Source of the DNA: Steinernema hermaphroditum
Taxonomy: Eukaryota; Nematoda; Chromadorea; Rhabditida; Steinernematidae
Direction of reading: 5' to 3'
DNA: 64,000 bases
NCBI GenBank assembly: GCA_030435675.1
Contig: CM059624.1
Span: 6,782,769-6,846,768 of the forward strand
Under the pieces are notes generated by a model, which searched no databases, was not told the DNA's origin, and saw only the letters and a program-made list of their open reading frames with translations. Both the position numbers and the translations under genes were made by a program. Within the stretch, counting starts at the first letter, position 1. Each line of letters opens with the position of its first letter. Of the stretch, positions 23,101 through 34,300 are shown piece after piece.

Positions 23101-23919
23101 CGTCGGCTTCGATGTAGCCGTCGACGTGCTGCACCTTCTCCCTCGGGAACAGCTGGCAGTTGTGGGTGTACTGATTGGGGCCCTGCTTGTGGTTAAAGCC
23201 CGAGCACTGAAAGGGCCATGTTAGGAAGGCGCCGAAGGCTCCACGGCTGTTAGCGGAACGGAAAAGCGCAGTCGGCGTTTCAAGGTCGTCCTCGACAGTT
23301 TTTGGAATGCAACAAAAACGAGGACGGAATTTGCGGATTACAGCGGTGACCGACTTATGACGTTCACATGGGTGACGGACACAAGTAGCCAAAGTTTGGA
23401 AAGATGCGGAGAGAGTCGTTTTTGGTGCACTGATCAGAAACTGATTCATCAAAATAAAGTAGAAGCGCTTTTTCTCTTGGATCTATCGAAATCACGTTCT
23501 TTCGCCCTTAGGAGGCGATTTGACCGAAGAATTGAGTTTTTAAGCTAATTTGATATGATTAAGTTAGGAATTTGTAGGGTTTGAACCTTCTTGCCTAACT
23601 ATTCCGATTTGCAGTTATTTCGAAGAAAGGTCTCAGAACGCCCGAAAGGACTTCCTTAAAGAGGGTAGAAACACTCACCTGCTGCTCGATTCCGCTCTTC
23701 AGAGGATCCTCTTCGTTGGTGCAGGCACTTTTACAGGCGGTGAGCGAGAAGGCGCCATCGGCGGCGGGGGCCACGTTCAGTTTCACGCGTGGCCATCGGA
23801 CATACACCGGGTTGCACTGCTTCGATCCTAAAGCATGGGGTTGCACGACCGCAATCTCCGAGGGGATTACCGGCGACGACGAGGGCGAATCCGAGGAGCA
23901 GAAAGACCTCGAGTCGCAT
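20110..23919 (-). CDS. PAN-ZP apical extracellular-matrix protein with internal mucin region
   Basis: Ten exons (23919-23871, 23827-23679, 23206-23065, 23021-22743, 22702-22497, 22182-22034, 21993-20864, 20816-20575, 20529-20307, 20264-20110) sum to 2,724 nt and encode 907 residues. Order: signal peptide (1-16); two PAN/apple-like modules (about 18-112 and 114-205) with conserved cysteines; ZP-N with its four cysteines (about 209-322); a Thr/Ser/Pro mucin stretch of about 300 residues; ZP-C (about 660-790) with paired cysteines; a dibasic R-A-K-R cleavage site near 815; and a Gln/Leu-rich tail without a membrane anchor. PAN-ZP proteins (LET-653 and NOAH in nematodes, NompA in insects) build apical matrix lining cuticle, ducts and sensory openings; ZP modules polymerise. 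The mucin block sits between ZP-N and ZP-C. One intron (20530-20574) uses a GC donor. It converges on the Bark-like gene with 227 nt between stop codons. Confidence 0.85.
20980..21932 (-). repeat. Thr/Ser/Pro-rich low-complexity coding repeat (mucin-like)
   Basis: The plus strand reads as degenerate GTNGTNGTN and GAAGTAG-like tracts; on the minus strand this is a run of about 300 codons dominated by Thr, Ser, Pro and Val with frequent T-T-T and P-S-S/S-S-S clusters and almost no cysteine. It predicts dense O-glycosylation and a stiff, hydrated spacer. Such tracts change length quickly, so assembly length here may not be exact. Confidence 0.85.
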
Positions 23920-24854
23920 GTCAGCGGAGAACGGCGAGGCGAACTGAAAGCGGAGGGAGGCGGTTAGGGGATGCGGAAGTTTGTCTTCCGGCACACAATT
24001 GACACCGATTGCGCGAGACCGTTCGCGCTGTTTGCGGAACGTGTCCTCGAAGCCCGAAGATGGCGCAACGCGCACGAGACGACCCCGAATCCACGAATTC
24101 CGAAATCCAATCAGCTCACGCAGTACAAATGCGCCCGGCGGGCTGAGCGGTCCGTTGCCGCTGGAGATTGGCGGCACCTCGGCGGAATAGGGTCATCCGG
24201 AGGACAATTATCCCCGGAGCGGGTCCGGACTGGGATTAGCCCAGAAAGCCGGCGTTGCGCCATCGGAAAGATACATGGGAGCAAAGAAGCCGCGGCGGTG
24301 CCGCCCGTTGCGGCGGACACCTTGAAAAGTAGGTGAAAAAGAGAGAAGGGACGCCGTAAGCCCTCTTGGCCTTGACCCTCGGCGGAAGAAAAACGCTACC
24401 GCTCCTTCCGACTCCGCACGGCGGTGCACGGGCGAATCCCCAAAATTGGAGACGAGGACGCTGTTTTGAACTGAACTAATGGGGCATCACCGACTGTGAG
24501 TCACGCCAGCGACAGCCTTTTGACGACCGCCTTTCGCGCAACAAACACTCAGGCCCCCTTCTGCAGCGAGGATGCAGAAGCGTGCAGCCGAGGGCATCCA
24601 AGTGCACGGAGATTAGGATCTACAGGTCGTGCCCTCGCCTCACCTTCCCACACTTTGTTTTGGAACGCCGCGAAATTCTTGTCGGGCGTCTTTGAAGACG
24701 ACCGAGGAACGTTTGAATCATGGGCACAGTCGGGGCTTCTTGAGTTCAACTCAGACAGGCAACAGCTGCACCGGCTCCACCGGCTGAGTCGGCCGTTTCA
24801 GCTGGCTTGTTCTTCCGGTTTCCGGAAGCAAACAATTCCAACATTGCTTCCAAT
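23920..24854. other. Noncoding stretch upstream of the PAN-ZP gene
   Basis: About 0.9 kb without a supported exon. It should contain the promoter of the minus-strand PAN-ZP gene. The right edge abuts a hAT-derived element. Confidence 0.4.
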
Positions 24855-25182
24855 CGAAACTCAAAATTCGAAAGTTTCTAAAGCAATTTATGACGTTTGG
24901 ATAACAGAAATACGGTAAAACTATTAACTCATTTGTTCGGCAAGGCTTTTTAGCGGCGTGTTTGACTTTAGAATCAGCAGATTTTGGAGATTTTCCTGGT
25001 TGTCCTTGATTGCTCAGTGTCAGTGAAGCCGTGGAGAAGAGTCTCTCGTCTTCGACTGTCGTTACTGGAGCTGACAAATATTCCATCGCCATCTGCTGGA
25101 GAGTAGAGAACTGACCGGCATGGCCAGTGGCCGAGTTTTGAGCCGAGCCAAAATGTCAAAACTCAAAACTTGCACAGCCCTG
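24855..25182 (-). mobile_element. Internally deleted hAT element, copy 1 (decayed)
   Basis: Read on the minus strand, this unit starts with the terminal sequence CAGGGCTGTGCAAG at 25182. A run of TTTTGAG-type A/T-rich repeats follows, then an acceptor-like CAG and a reading frame from 25092 that matches the C-terminal dimerisation end of hAT transposases (Y-L-S-A-P, V-E-D-E-R-L-F-S-T-A). The frame is broken further on by small deletions relative to copy 2. The far end retains the subterminal A/T repeat but has lost the CAGGGC terminus. Only the last transposase exon survives, so it cannot move by itself. Confidence 0.72.
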
Positions 25183-25576
25183 CTTCCGATGCAGTCTTGC
25201 ATCAGTTATGCTTATGCGTATTCCATGCCCTCCTTGTTACTTTCAAGGACAACAATTCTGATTCTGAATGTACGCGAGCTTCTCCAGAATACTCTTTTCG
25301 AAGTATATCCATCTGTGTCCAATTAGTCTAAGCGAAAATTGGAAATCGACAGCGAGATGATCGCTGCTCATCCTCCACACGGAAACACGGAGGAAGGCCA
25401 CCGTAAGACTCCACTTTCTGACCATTAAGCTCATGTGTTTCTTGTCGAAACTGGTTTCAGCTACTTTGTTCTCATCCTCGGTAAATTGACCCTGCTGGGA
25501 TTTCAACTGTCGAACCCCGAAATTAAAGCCTGTTGTGCTCATCTGTTCACAAAGTCATGGAAGGAGGACAGTGGAC

Positions 25577-26096
25577 CAGTGATGGGAAACGAGTCCGAAA
25601 TCCAAACGAGTCCGAGTCCGGACTCAATGCCCAAAAACCCATCGAGTCCGAGTCTCGAGTCCGGACCAGGGCTGTGCGAGTTTTGAGTTTGGAGTTTTTG
25701 GCAAAACTCGACTCAAAACTCTGTCGCAGATGGCAAAGAAGTATTTATCCGCTCCGGCCACGTCAGTCGAAAGCGAAAGACTGTTCTCTACGGCATCACT
25801 GGCACTCACCAATCTCCGAAGGTCGATGACACCCGAAAACCTCCAGAAGCTGCTATTCCTGAAGTCAAATGTGCCGCTGGAAGGCTTCGCCGAAGAAACG
25901 ACCTAATACTACTGTATTTCTGTTATTCCAGCGTTATTTGTTAAAGTTGTTCCAGAATTGCTTTTGAGTTTTGAGTTTTGGTTTTGAGGTCGTCAAAAAA
26001 GTTTTGAGTTTTGAGTTTTGACTTTCGAGTTTTGAGTTTCGCACAGCCCTGGTCCAACGAGTCCGGACTCGTTTTCGGACTCGTTCCGATATCTGC
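25577..26096. repeat. GAGTCCG repeat unit split by hAT copy 2
   Basis: Both sides of hAT copy 2 carry closely spaced GAGTCCG/CGGACTC motifs, including the perfect palindrome ACGAGTCCGGACTCGT at about 26052-26067. The left part begins CAGTGATGGGAAACGAGTCC, whose CAGTG start resembles another hAT-type terminus; no matching right terminus was found. I read this as an older repeat into which copy 2 inserted. Confidence 0.5.
25667..26051 (+). mobile_element. Internally deleted hAT element, copy 2
   Basis: A 385-bp unit with 13-bp terminal inverted repeats: CAGGGCTGTGCGA at 25667 and its complement ending at 26051. After about 65 nt there is an acceptor-like GTCGCAG and an open frame (25734 to TAA about 25906) of about 58 residues with the hAT C-terminal signature (Y-L-S-A-P-A-T-S-V-E, R-L-F-S-T-A). 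Subterminal TTTTGAGTTTTGAG repeats fill both ends. Flanks begin with GTCC on both sides, but an exact 8-bp target duplication is not clear. It shares family, layout and deletion point with copy 1, so both descend from one deletion derivative that multiplied with transposase supplied in trans. Confidence 0.78.
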
Positions 26097-26335
26097 AGTG
26101 GACGCCGTGCTCCTCGAGCAGTCCTGCTCACTACTTCGGCTCCAAGAACCACTCTTCTCTGCTACCTGGTGCCTCTCCGGTAGCAGATCTCGCGAAGTGG
26201 CGAGTGCAACGTTTCCGAGATTAAAAGAGAGCAGTCTGCAAAGTGTGTCTAGACAGTAGACGTTGCAAGTCGGATTCCGACCGCTCTGGGACTCATTCTG
26301 CGTGTCTCTTGCATTCGTGAATAGTCGAAAGCGGA

Positions 26336-27453
26336 ATGGCTTCTCGGGACGGCATTCTCCGCGCAGAGGACGACTGTTCCGTGGCCGTCGAGCGCTACAT
26401 GCGCCGTCTGCGCTCCTGCTCCCCGACGTTCTACTATATCGGCCGGTTCCTCTTTCGACGCGTCTTCGCCATCGTAGTATTCCATCTTTTGGTCCTATCT
26501 CTGATTATTTCCCTTTCAGGCGCTGAAGATCTTCTTCCTGGCGTTGTTCGTCGAAGTCTTCTTCTTCGTCTACCTCGTCGCCCTCCCTTTCGAGACACTC
26601 TACAAGCCCATATGGCTTATCTACGCCTTCCACGTCTTCGGATTCTACCTCTTCGCGTGTACAGTTCTTTACTTCTTCATGTCTTCGCTGACGTCTCCGG
26701 GGCATCCTTTGAAGGTGGAAGCTAGAAGCCAAGAGTCTCCATGTAAACATGCTCAGTTCAGGACACGACGGATCTCCCTCTCTGCCGCGTTTGCGAAAAC
26801 CACAAACCCCCACGCGCGCACCACTGCTCCGTCTGTGGCGTCTGCGTCCTCAAGATGGACCACCACTGCGTGTGGCTCAACCAGTGCATTGGCGCCCGAA
26901 ACCACCGCTACTTCGTGCAGTTCCTCGGCTACCTCTCATTCGGGATGCTCTTCTTGCTCACTGCCGCCCACAACACCTTCTACCGGAACATCTCCTCGCC
27001 TGACGCGGAGTCCTACTGCGGCGCCGGACTTGACGACTTTCTCGGCGGCGTCCTCTGCGGCGGTGGAGGCGTCATCGTCGTCACGCTCACCTTCTTCAAC
27101 TTCATGCTAACGATCGTCTGCATCGTACTTGTCGGCGGTTTCTTCCTTTGGAACTGCGCTCTCGTCAGCGTCGGAACGACCTACATCGAATGCCTGGTAA
27201 GTACAGATTAATCTTCCAACTCCCACTCACCAGAACGTTCTTGCAGCAAAGGGTTATCATGGGTGGAAGCACTTTCGCCGACCTCCCACCTATCAAGAAT
27301 GTTGCTCACAACTGGAAGATATTTCTCGGGCTCGACGGCCAACGGTCCTTCTGGAGACACATTCTACTGCCATCCTTCCACGTTTCCGAGCTCTACGTCG
27401 AGGAGGCGACGCCGTTGGCGACCGTGCAGCTGAAAGAAGTCTATGTTCACTGA
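26336..27453 (+). CDS. DHHC palmitoyltransferase, ZDHHC16-like
   Basis: Exons 26336-26473, 26520-26714, 26762-27196 and 27247-27453 sum to 975 nt, 324 residues, the usual size of this family. The enzyme transfers palmitate to cysteines of target proteins on ER/Golgi membranes. Two N-terminal transmembrane helices (about 44-70 and 75-100) precede the cysteine-rich domain (about 119-169) with paired C-x2-C/H-x2-C zinc ligands and the catalytic D-H-H-C at about 144-147, followed by V-W-L-N-Q-C-I-G and N-H-R-Y-F. Two more helices follow. A T-x-x-E-like T-Y-I-E comes after the last helix, and the end carries N-W-K-I-F-L-G-L and W-R-H-I-L-L-P-S, a tail that recalls ZDHHC16/Aph2. All key residues are intact, so it should be active. 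Orthology to ZDHHC16 specifically is tentative. Confidence 0.85.
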
Positions 27454-27961
27454 CTGCTTGTTAATTGCTTTTGTGTTCTGTATGTGTTTTCAAACAATGG
27501 GGAAATGTTTTCGCGAGGAATTTATCAGATACACTACTACACGATCTGACAATCATCTAAAACTCTACAAAACTACTTTCAAATCATAACAAAATCGACA
27601 ACAAAACAAATGCAAATAGCATGTTCTAGCAGAGGGAAGGTTGCTACAAGAGGCGCTACGGAATGGCAGCTGACGTCGACGTCAGAAGATCAACTACCCC
27701 GTAGAGCGAAATATGAACCGTTTTGGTGAAAAGAATTGTACAACGTAGTGAGGAAATTGGATTAGAGGAAGAAACCGTAAGGAACGAGATACACCGTAAA
27801 ACAAATCGACTAAGAGAACAATGGGGAAATGTACATCAAGTCAGGAATAACAACAGAAACGGTAATGGAGAAAAGAAATCCAAAAAAATCCTGACGTGCC
27901 TATTTACACCTATGTACAAAACAGTCAGTGGTGAAGTCGAGAAGACTTCCTTCTTCTGCGC
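27454..27961. other. Convergent 3' intergenic region
   Basis: Five hundred bases between the stop codons of two convergent genes. It is A-rich and holds no supported exon; short open frames here are Lys/Asn-rich chance frames. Confidence 0.4.
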
Positions 27962-30026
27962 CTAATGAGCCATGGCCATCTGGCGATCATCATTTTTCAT
28001 CTAAATAGACACAGTCAGAGAGAGATCTTAGGTTAGTAGTGCCCTTACTTGATGAATGCTGGCGCAATCCTCAGGAATAGTGTCGCTGGATCTGCGATTG
28101 CGGCAACGGTTCTTCTTCTCGTTGCGCTTCTTCTGAGCCAGGATAGAAGCGTCGGCACGGAAGCAACGTTTCTGCACGTGCTCGCTGAACGAGACGCTCT
28201 TCTTGCGCTGTCGACGAGCTGAAGTTCACCACGTAAGAAACATCGCTGAAACACTCGACGCACCTTCGTAGATTGGAGTATCGGGGTCGAGATCATCGCT
28301 CGTTTCCTCGAGTTCGTCAAGGGAACTGAGGTAGTTGTCGTTGTCGTCGTCGTCGAAGGACATGGCGAAGGACTGCAGCAACGGCATACAGGAGAGGTCG
28401 TCATCGCTGCTGCCACGGAACGACGGTTCGCACTCCGACATCGCTCTGCGTCCGGCGCCGATCGAACCTAGCTTGGGAGCCCGGGCGCGTCTCTTCAAAA
28501 TGCTTTTCAGACCGTTCACGTGGTAGTTGTCCTCGAAGATCTCGGCAATGGAGCCGCTGTTCAGGGAGTCGTCGGAGTCCAGCGAGAGAGGATCACACTC
28601 GCTCACAGAGCGCACTCGGAATCGACTGTTCGCGGCGACGACGTACTCCGAGAACTTCGGCGACTCCAGGGGCGATAGTTCCCCAGGAGAGGAGATTCCC
28701 GAGTCGACGCTTCCGGAGGGACTGAAACGACCAAGTCAGATGTGCATTCGAGTAAGCGTTTGTACCTGGACAACTTCGGTTCGGGAACGTTCCTGGTGGG
28801 AGTCGCATTGATGTTCACGGTCAGTGGACGCGGCGAAATGTTGAAGAGTTCGGGCACAGAATCTTCTAGCAGCGGCTTCACAGTCTGGAGGTCATCGGCA
28901 GTGAGCGGAGAATCTCCCTGTAGCAGAAGGTTGTAGGCATGGCTCTTGTGACAGAAAATTACCGAAATGTGGATGAAGCACCCCTTCTCGGAGTTCTGGT
29001 AGATGATGTCACATGGGCGACGAGATTCGCTGCCGGCCTTCTTTCCGACTTGCAGCTCCGAGATGGAGGCGTCGAGTGCCGAACGGAGACGACTGATGCG
29101 CAGCTGGATGGAATCGAGCGCCTGGATTAAGTGGACATCAGATAAAGGATTGGGAGCATGAGTGGTACCATGCTGCTGTAGATGTCACCGGAGACGCAGT
29201 TGGGAAGAGGGCGGACTTGCTTGGCGCCGTGTCTTTCGCGGATCACGGCAGCGGTATCGTCGGAGCAAAGTTGGAGAGTGAGTCGGACCACCGCCTCGTC
29301 TGAATCCTTTTCAGATATGATCGCTGAAAGGCGATGACCGGCGGACGAATCGCTGCTTATGGGCGTGGACCCAGCTGTGAGAGCGAACTGAATTTCAAGC
29401 CACGCCTCCTCCGACGCTGAATCAGTGTCCAAGCGGACGTGCTGGGCCCCGCCGTTCTCTACGGACGAAACAGAGATGATCAGGGAGGATAGCAGGCACG
29501 AGCATCGTCGTACGAGAGGAGTGTACGAAGCATCCAAAATCCAATTCGTGACGATTCTGAAAGCACAAGATTAGTTGGGAAATCAGCTGAGGACAACGTA
29601 CGTTCTGTCGTAGAACATAACTTCCCCCGTTTGAGACATCAACTCTTGCTGCAGCTCTCGCACGTCTTCAGCGGAGTACAGCACGTTCACGGACCACTCC
29701 GTCCCGATGAACTGGTTGACCAACTTCAAAGGAGAGCCAGCATAAGAGATCCACAAGGAAGAACTTACCAGCTGAAGAGCTTCACTAATGGCCTTCTCGA
29801 GAGACGCATCTGGGGCCTCCAAAGTGCACGGATTGAACCGGACCTTGGGCAAACGGCCCTTGGGAGCTCCATTATAACCGATAATATCACAGGGAACGGT
29901 CCACTCCCCACTGGCGTCCTTCTGCGCCGGGGCGACCGCTCCGCAGGTCTCCACTTGCAGCTTCATCGTACGGCTGGCCTGTGTACGGTGGTAGATGGTT
30001 ATAATGGAGTTTTTGGAGAAGAGCAT
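27962..30026 (-). CDS. Protein with PP1-docking (RVxF-type) motif and paired acidic SECxP motifs, function unknown
   Basis: Eight exons (30026-29769, 29723-29602, 29556-29169, 29121-28963, 28917-28766, 28721-28264, 28218-28049, 28000-27962) sum to 1,746 nt, 581 residues. The N-terminal 300 residues look folded but match nothing I recognise. The C-terminal third is a disordered Ser/Asp-rich region with two related blocks, S-E-C-D-P and S-E-C-E-P each followed by an acidic serine run, separated by a basic G-L-K-S-I-L-K-R-R. Next comes R-K-K-S-V-S-F-S-E-H at about 517-526, a good match to the [RK]-x-V-x-F docking motif for protein phosphatase 1, then a very basic Arg/Lys tail. I infer a PP1-targeting or nuclear regulatory subunit. 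An acceptor just upstream of the chosen ATG (about 30038) implies a leader intron; a start at the Met 20 codons further in is possible. Confidence 0.7.
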
Positions 30027-30668
30027 GGTTGTATCTGCAAAAAAGAGCGTGTTAGTACAACTCGGAGACGAAAACATGGCTGTCGCGAACAAGAATTATG
30101 CCATCGGGCGAGTACGAAAAGTAATCGAGAGTCGGCCTCCCGTCTTCCGCGACGGGGCGGCCTCGCAGCGCCCAAACGGCGGCCGCGCCGCTCTGTGACG
30201 TCAAAATGAATGTATCTGTGTGCCACAGGCTGCGATTCCAGAGTCAACATCGGCAAAGTAACCTTGGATCGACCAAAGCTCAATGGGTCGGATCGCCAAA
30301 ACAACATCGCCGCTACGTGCGATATGGTGTCGTTAAAGCTAAATTGCTGTCACCGCCGAGAGGCAGCTTCTACTATATACAAAATTCCCAATAAACACAA
30401 TCAAAGAGCACGATAAACACAGGCAACGAAGAAAGATGCGACCAAGTAGTAGGGAAACGGAAACAGAAAGCGTCAGAATGACTACGTGAAATGACGAAAA
30501 AATATTCAGAGAGTCATTTGCAAATTCCGAGCGAGAATCACGTGTCTCTGTTGTGCACTGACTAAACAGTCATCCAGCGGGAGACGAGACCATCGGGAGC
30601 GAAGAAGATAAGCCTGGAGAGAGTACAAAGTCACAAGAACCGCGTTTACGGTAAACTGCAAAAGACAG

Positions 30669-31364
30669 ATGAGTAAGCAAGCAGAAGTAGCACCGCTGAG
30701 CGTCGCCGCCGCATGCACGACTTCGCACTTCTGGAATTCTCCAGAAAATGCCGACGACGCACTGTTGCATCACACTGATTGGAGTGACCTCGCACTTTCT
30801 GTGCTTGCAGCGGGCAATTCGGATCGAACCAGCGAACTTCCTGCGCCGGAGGACAACAGCTTCGAGAGCTTTCCAGAAAAGTCGAATCTGCAAATTCTGC
30901 AAAGTGCAGAAGGATTAGGGCAAATGCCTTCTGCAGGCATTCCAGAGGGAATCGCCCCCAACAGCACGGTTACTGTTCCGAGCGGCGCGGGGCAGAGAGC
31001 AGCGTCGCCTTTTGGCCTAATTGTGCGATCGATCGCCGGAGGACAATAGACTGGCCTCGCACCACCAGTAGATCCTCTGTCCCGGAAGGCAGAAGCCTCT
31101 TCGAAAAGACCGAATCGCCCCGGTGGTCGGAAGCCTCGAATTCCAAAGACTCCTCAGAGAGGTCCCCCGCCTCCGCGCGTCAAAACAGAACGATCGCCGA
31201 CGACGACCACACACGACGGCGCGCACTTCCACTCCGCCGAAGCGACCAAAGAACGCCGTAGAACATTCGAGAAGAAGAGTGGCGGCGGCGGAGTCGCGAC
31301 GCGAATCACGGGATGGATCGAAGTGCGCACTTACTCGTCGGTCGACCGGCGTGGGTTACGGTAG
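30669..31364 (+). CDS. Candidate basic, proline-rich nuclear protein (low confidence)
   Basis: An open frame from ATG 30669 runs to TAG 31047-31049. The same frame resumes immediately after and stays open to TAG 31362-31364. A GT-AG intron from about 30968 to 31049 would join the two parts in phase. The first part is acidic and Ser/Pro/Glu rich. The second is basic and Pro rich (K-R-P-N-R-P-G-G-R-K-P-R, then P-P-P-P-R-V-K-T-E, a psi-K-x-E SUMO consensus, then E-R-R-R). This composition suits the N-terminal part of a nuclear regulator with further exons downstream. No domain is recognised and no downstream exon was found, so it may be spurious. It is divergent to the PP1-motif gene. Confidence 0.32.
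30729..30746. promoter_or_regulatory. Heat-shock-element-like palindrome, copy 1
   Basis: TTCTGGAATTCTCCAGAA contains alternating TTC/GAA pentamer units spaced as in heat-shock elements, with one unit imperfect. A near copy lies at 31522. It falls inside the low-confidence candidate coding frame, so one of the two readings must be wrong or they overlap. Confidence 0.35.
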
Positions 31365-34300
31365 GCGCTGCAGGAGGAGTGGGCGACGGACGGTGCCGAA
31401 GCGGTGGACGGGGCGGCGGGGACCGTTGGGGGCCAGGAGTCGAGCTGTTTGGAGCCGAGCTACAGTAATCCGTGTGGACTGAGTGTGTGAATAAGTGGGA
31501 CATTTTGTAATGGCGAGTGCTTTCTGAATTCTCCAGAAAGGGTCACATGGGAGCGCTTTTTGAATCTATTAGGGGAAAGGTGGCTCTCAAGAGTGTCATC
31601 TAAGAGTGTAGCCACTGAAGGTTGTTTGGGTCGGGACCTTATCCGATTGGAAACGCGCGATTTCGACGATCACGCAATCCCTTCGAGAGAGATGAAGACG
31701 GTTTCCGACGTGCGAATTCACTACTTCAAAGGGATGAAGAGGTCCTTAGCCATTGCAGCTCGACGGAAATGCCGTCGCGCAGTGCACGCCTAGCATCGCT
31801 TCGGAATCTTTTCAAAAGTTTAATTCGGATTTGATGGAAAACACTTAGAGAATTTGCACACTTGGACGAATCCCGAAGAGGCGAATGTGTTTTCGCCGAT
31901 TCCGGCCTCCGGGGATTCCGTTTTTGGCGTCAAATCTGACCAAAACAACTCGAGGAAGCTCTGAAAGGGCCAAGAAGCGACGTGTCAAACGGGGAAAACC
32001 GCGAAGACGACTGGTTCCTAGAGGGTCGATGGCACTGAAACCGTTCGTGGGAACGAGTTTCAGGCCACCTCCCAGCCTGAGAAGAAGGTTTATTTAGGGA
32101 GAAAAAGTGAACTTTGATAGACCGCACTGTTAGTGGATCGTAACCATCCAATTTTAGGTCAGTTTTCAGCGCTAATCTCCCCATCGCCCCTTTGCCGTCG
32201 TCGACTCGAGAGAAAGGAACCAGTCGGACTCAAGGCCGCCCGCGCAGGTGAGAATCGACGTCACGTGGCCACGTGATGGGAGCCCCTTCTTCACCTGATC
32301 TGTGTCTCCCGAAGGCGCCTCGAAGGCCGATCGCCTCCCGATCGGGCGATTCCCACAAGTCGAGAGCACAACAAACGCTCGAAATAGAGCTTCGGCGTGC
32401 GCTGTTGTGAATGGACGCCGCGGCGCTTCACTTAGGGATGCACTTTGTGGGCAACATCGGCCGAATTATTCAAAAGTGCTTCTCGGACGGTGTGTACTAC
32501 CGTACTGCCGATCGATCGCCTCGGCGGAGGTCGCGCGGTGTGGGCCTCACTCCGGCGGCGTCGCCACAGTCACAACAGAAGGGGAATGCGCGGAATTCAC
32601 CCACACGTGGCTATCGGGCCGATCATCTGGCCCAGGCGGCGACATTACGTCCCTTCCGGCGGCGAAAAAGGAGACGCGGAAGGGACGTCAATCTCTGACC
32701 CCTTAGCTCGACGGCACTGCACCGGCTTCGTCGGCGACCTTCGCCGAGTCGGAGGACTGTTTACGGAAGGGACCCGAGGAAGCCGAGTGATAGCGGAGAT
32801 AAGAAGCGAGCTGATTTGCATGGGTCGATGTGGGACCGATAAGCCGAGGAGGGGGGGGAGTGGATTCCGTGTGCAGCTGAAGAGGATATGGATGAATAAT
32901 TGAGGCGCTCATAAAGAGTCACGAGGAGAGGCGACTTCGGCACGATCACGTGATCGATGGCGCCGAAGAGTTCCGCTTTGCGGAGTTTAACATCTGCCGA
33001 AAGGTGCCGGAGAAACGGCACGCGGGGTGGCTGTACTGAGGTGAGAGTTCAAGAAGGTGGCCATTCTGGAGAGGCACTATTTTACACAAATTCAAAACAG
33101 TTGTGGAGTCGTTTAGTGTGATAAGGAGAGCGACGTCGATGTGAGTCATGTGGAGATGACGTCTCCATGACTTCGTATCACAGGCACCTTTAGGGTTGGC
33201 AGCTCTAGGAGTGACAAGCGGATTCTGGAAGAAGATTGAAAGTGCACGCGGGAGACCTATCTGCAGCTCTAATCCCGATGCGGTTCGTTTGTTTTTCGTA
33301 GTTGAAAGCTGCTTGAAAGCAGATGTGACCAATCTCGATGTTTTCCCCAGAAGTCAACTCGAAGGTCATTCATCATCTAATATGCTTCCGCTTTCTTTGG
33401 CTGCAGATTCTTCTCACAATCAGTCCCGAGTGCCATTAGTCATTCCTTTGTGGGGTAAACAGAACCGAAACTCCCGCATATAGAACACAAGTACAGACGA
33501 TGATAAGGAAGTGACGCCAAAAGGCGACCGAGGCACACATCTGTACGAATAGGGAACAAATGCACTTCTGCAATTTAGAATTCCATTCCTAAACAACACC
33601 ATTTTCCTGTTGAACGCTAAGTGCCAATAGCCTGGAAGCGAATCACAGTTTAAGTGTCCGGTTCCTACTTTGGATAAAGTACAGTAAACACTAAAAGCCT
33701 TGTAATAAATGGCTTTATGTCTCCATTCAAAGATCGAGTGTCGCTTCCTCATTCGGTTGGGTTATTTCCGAACAAAATGAATTACTTCTTCTTTTTGAAA
33801 TTAGTTTCCAATTTAGAAACTCGCGCACCAGCCCGACCACATGGTCACAGCTCATTAGTGTCCATTGTGGAGCTTACACAATAACAACCCTTAATCCATA
33901 ACCCCACGGGATATGACGAGATATTAGCCAACGTTCCTAGCTCTAATTCTGCACACGAAGACCAAAAAAGAGCCTGCAGTTCCACTCCATTACGAAGTCA
34001 GAACTAATGCGGAGCGCTCGCTTATTAGGATTATGGATTTGCCATAAATAATTCATGCATATCCCACATAGGGAGACGGTAAATAAGGCCCGACTATCGA
34101 TTGACTCGTGGGCTCGGAAATTCAGAATCACTTTTTGGGACCATTTAGGGGCCGGATGCCAACTGTGAGGGAAGGATGGTGGAGAGGGCGACAGACAAAG
34201 GGACACACTTTATGGGGTGCGCACATCCGAACAACAACCAGTTGTGACACGAATTCGACTTGCGAGAAAAAGGAAAAGAGCAATCGATCACCGATGGAGT

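Noticed and set aside
23570..23600. T-loop-like GGGTTTGAACC as a tRNA
   Set aside because: It lies in a ZP-gene intron and the surrounding bases do not form tRNA stems.
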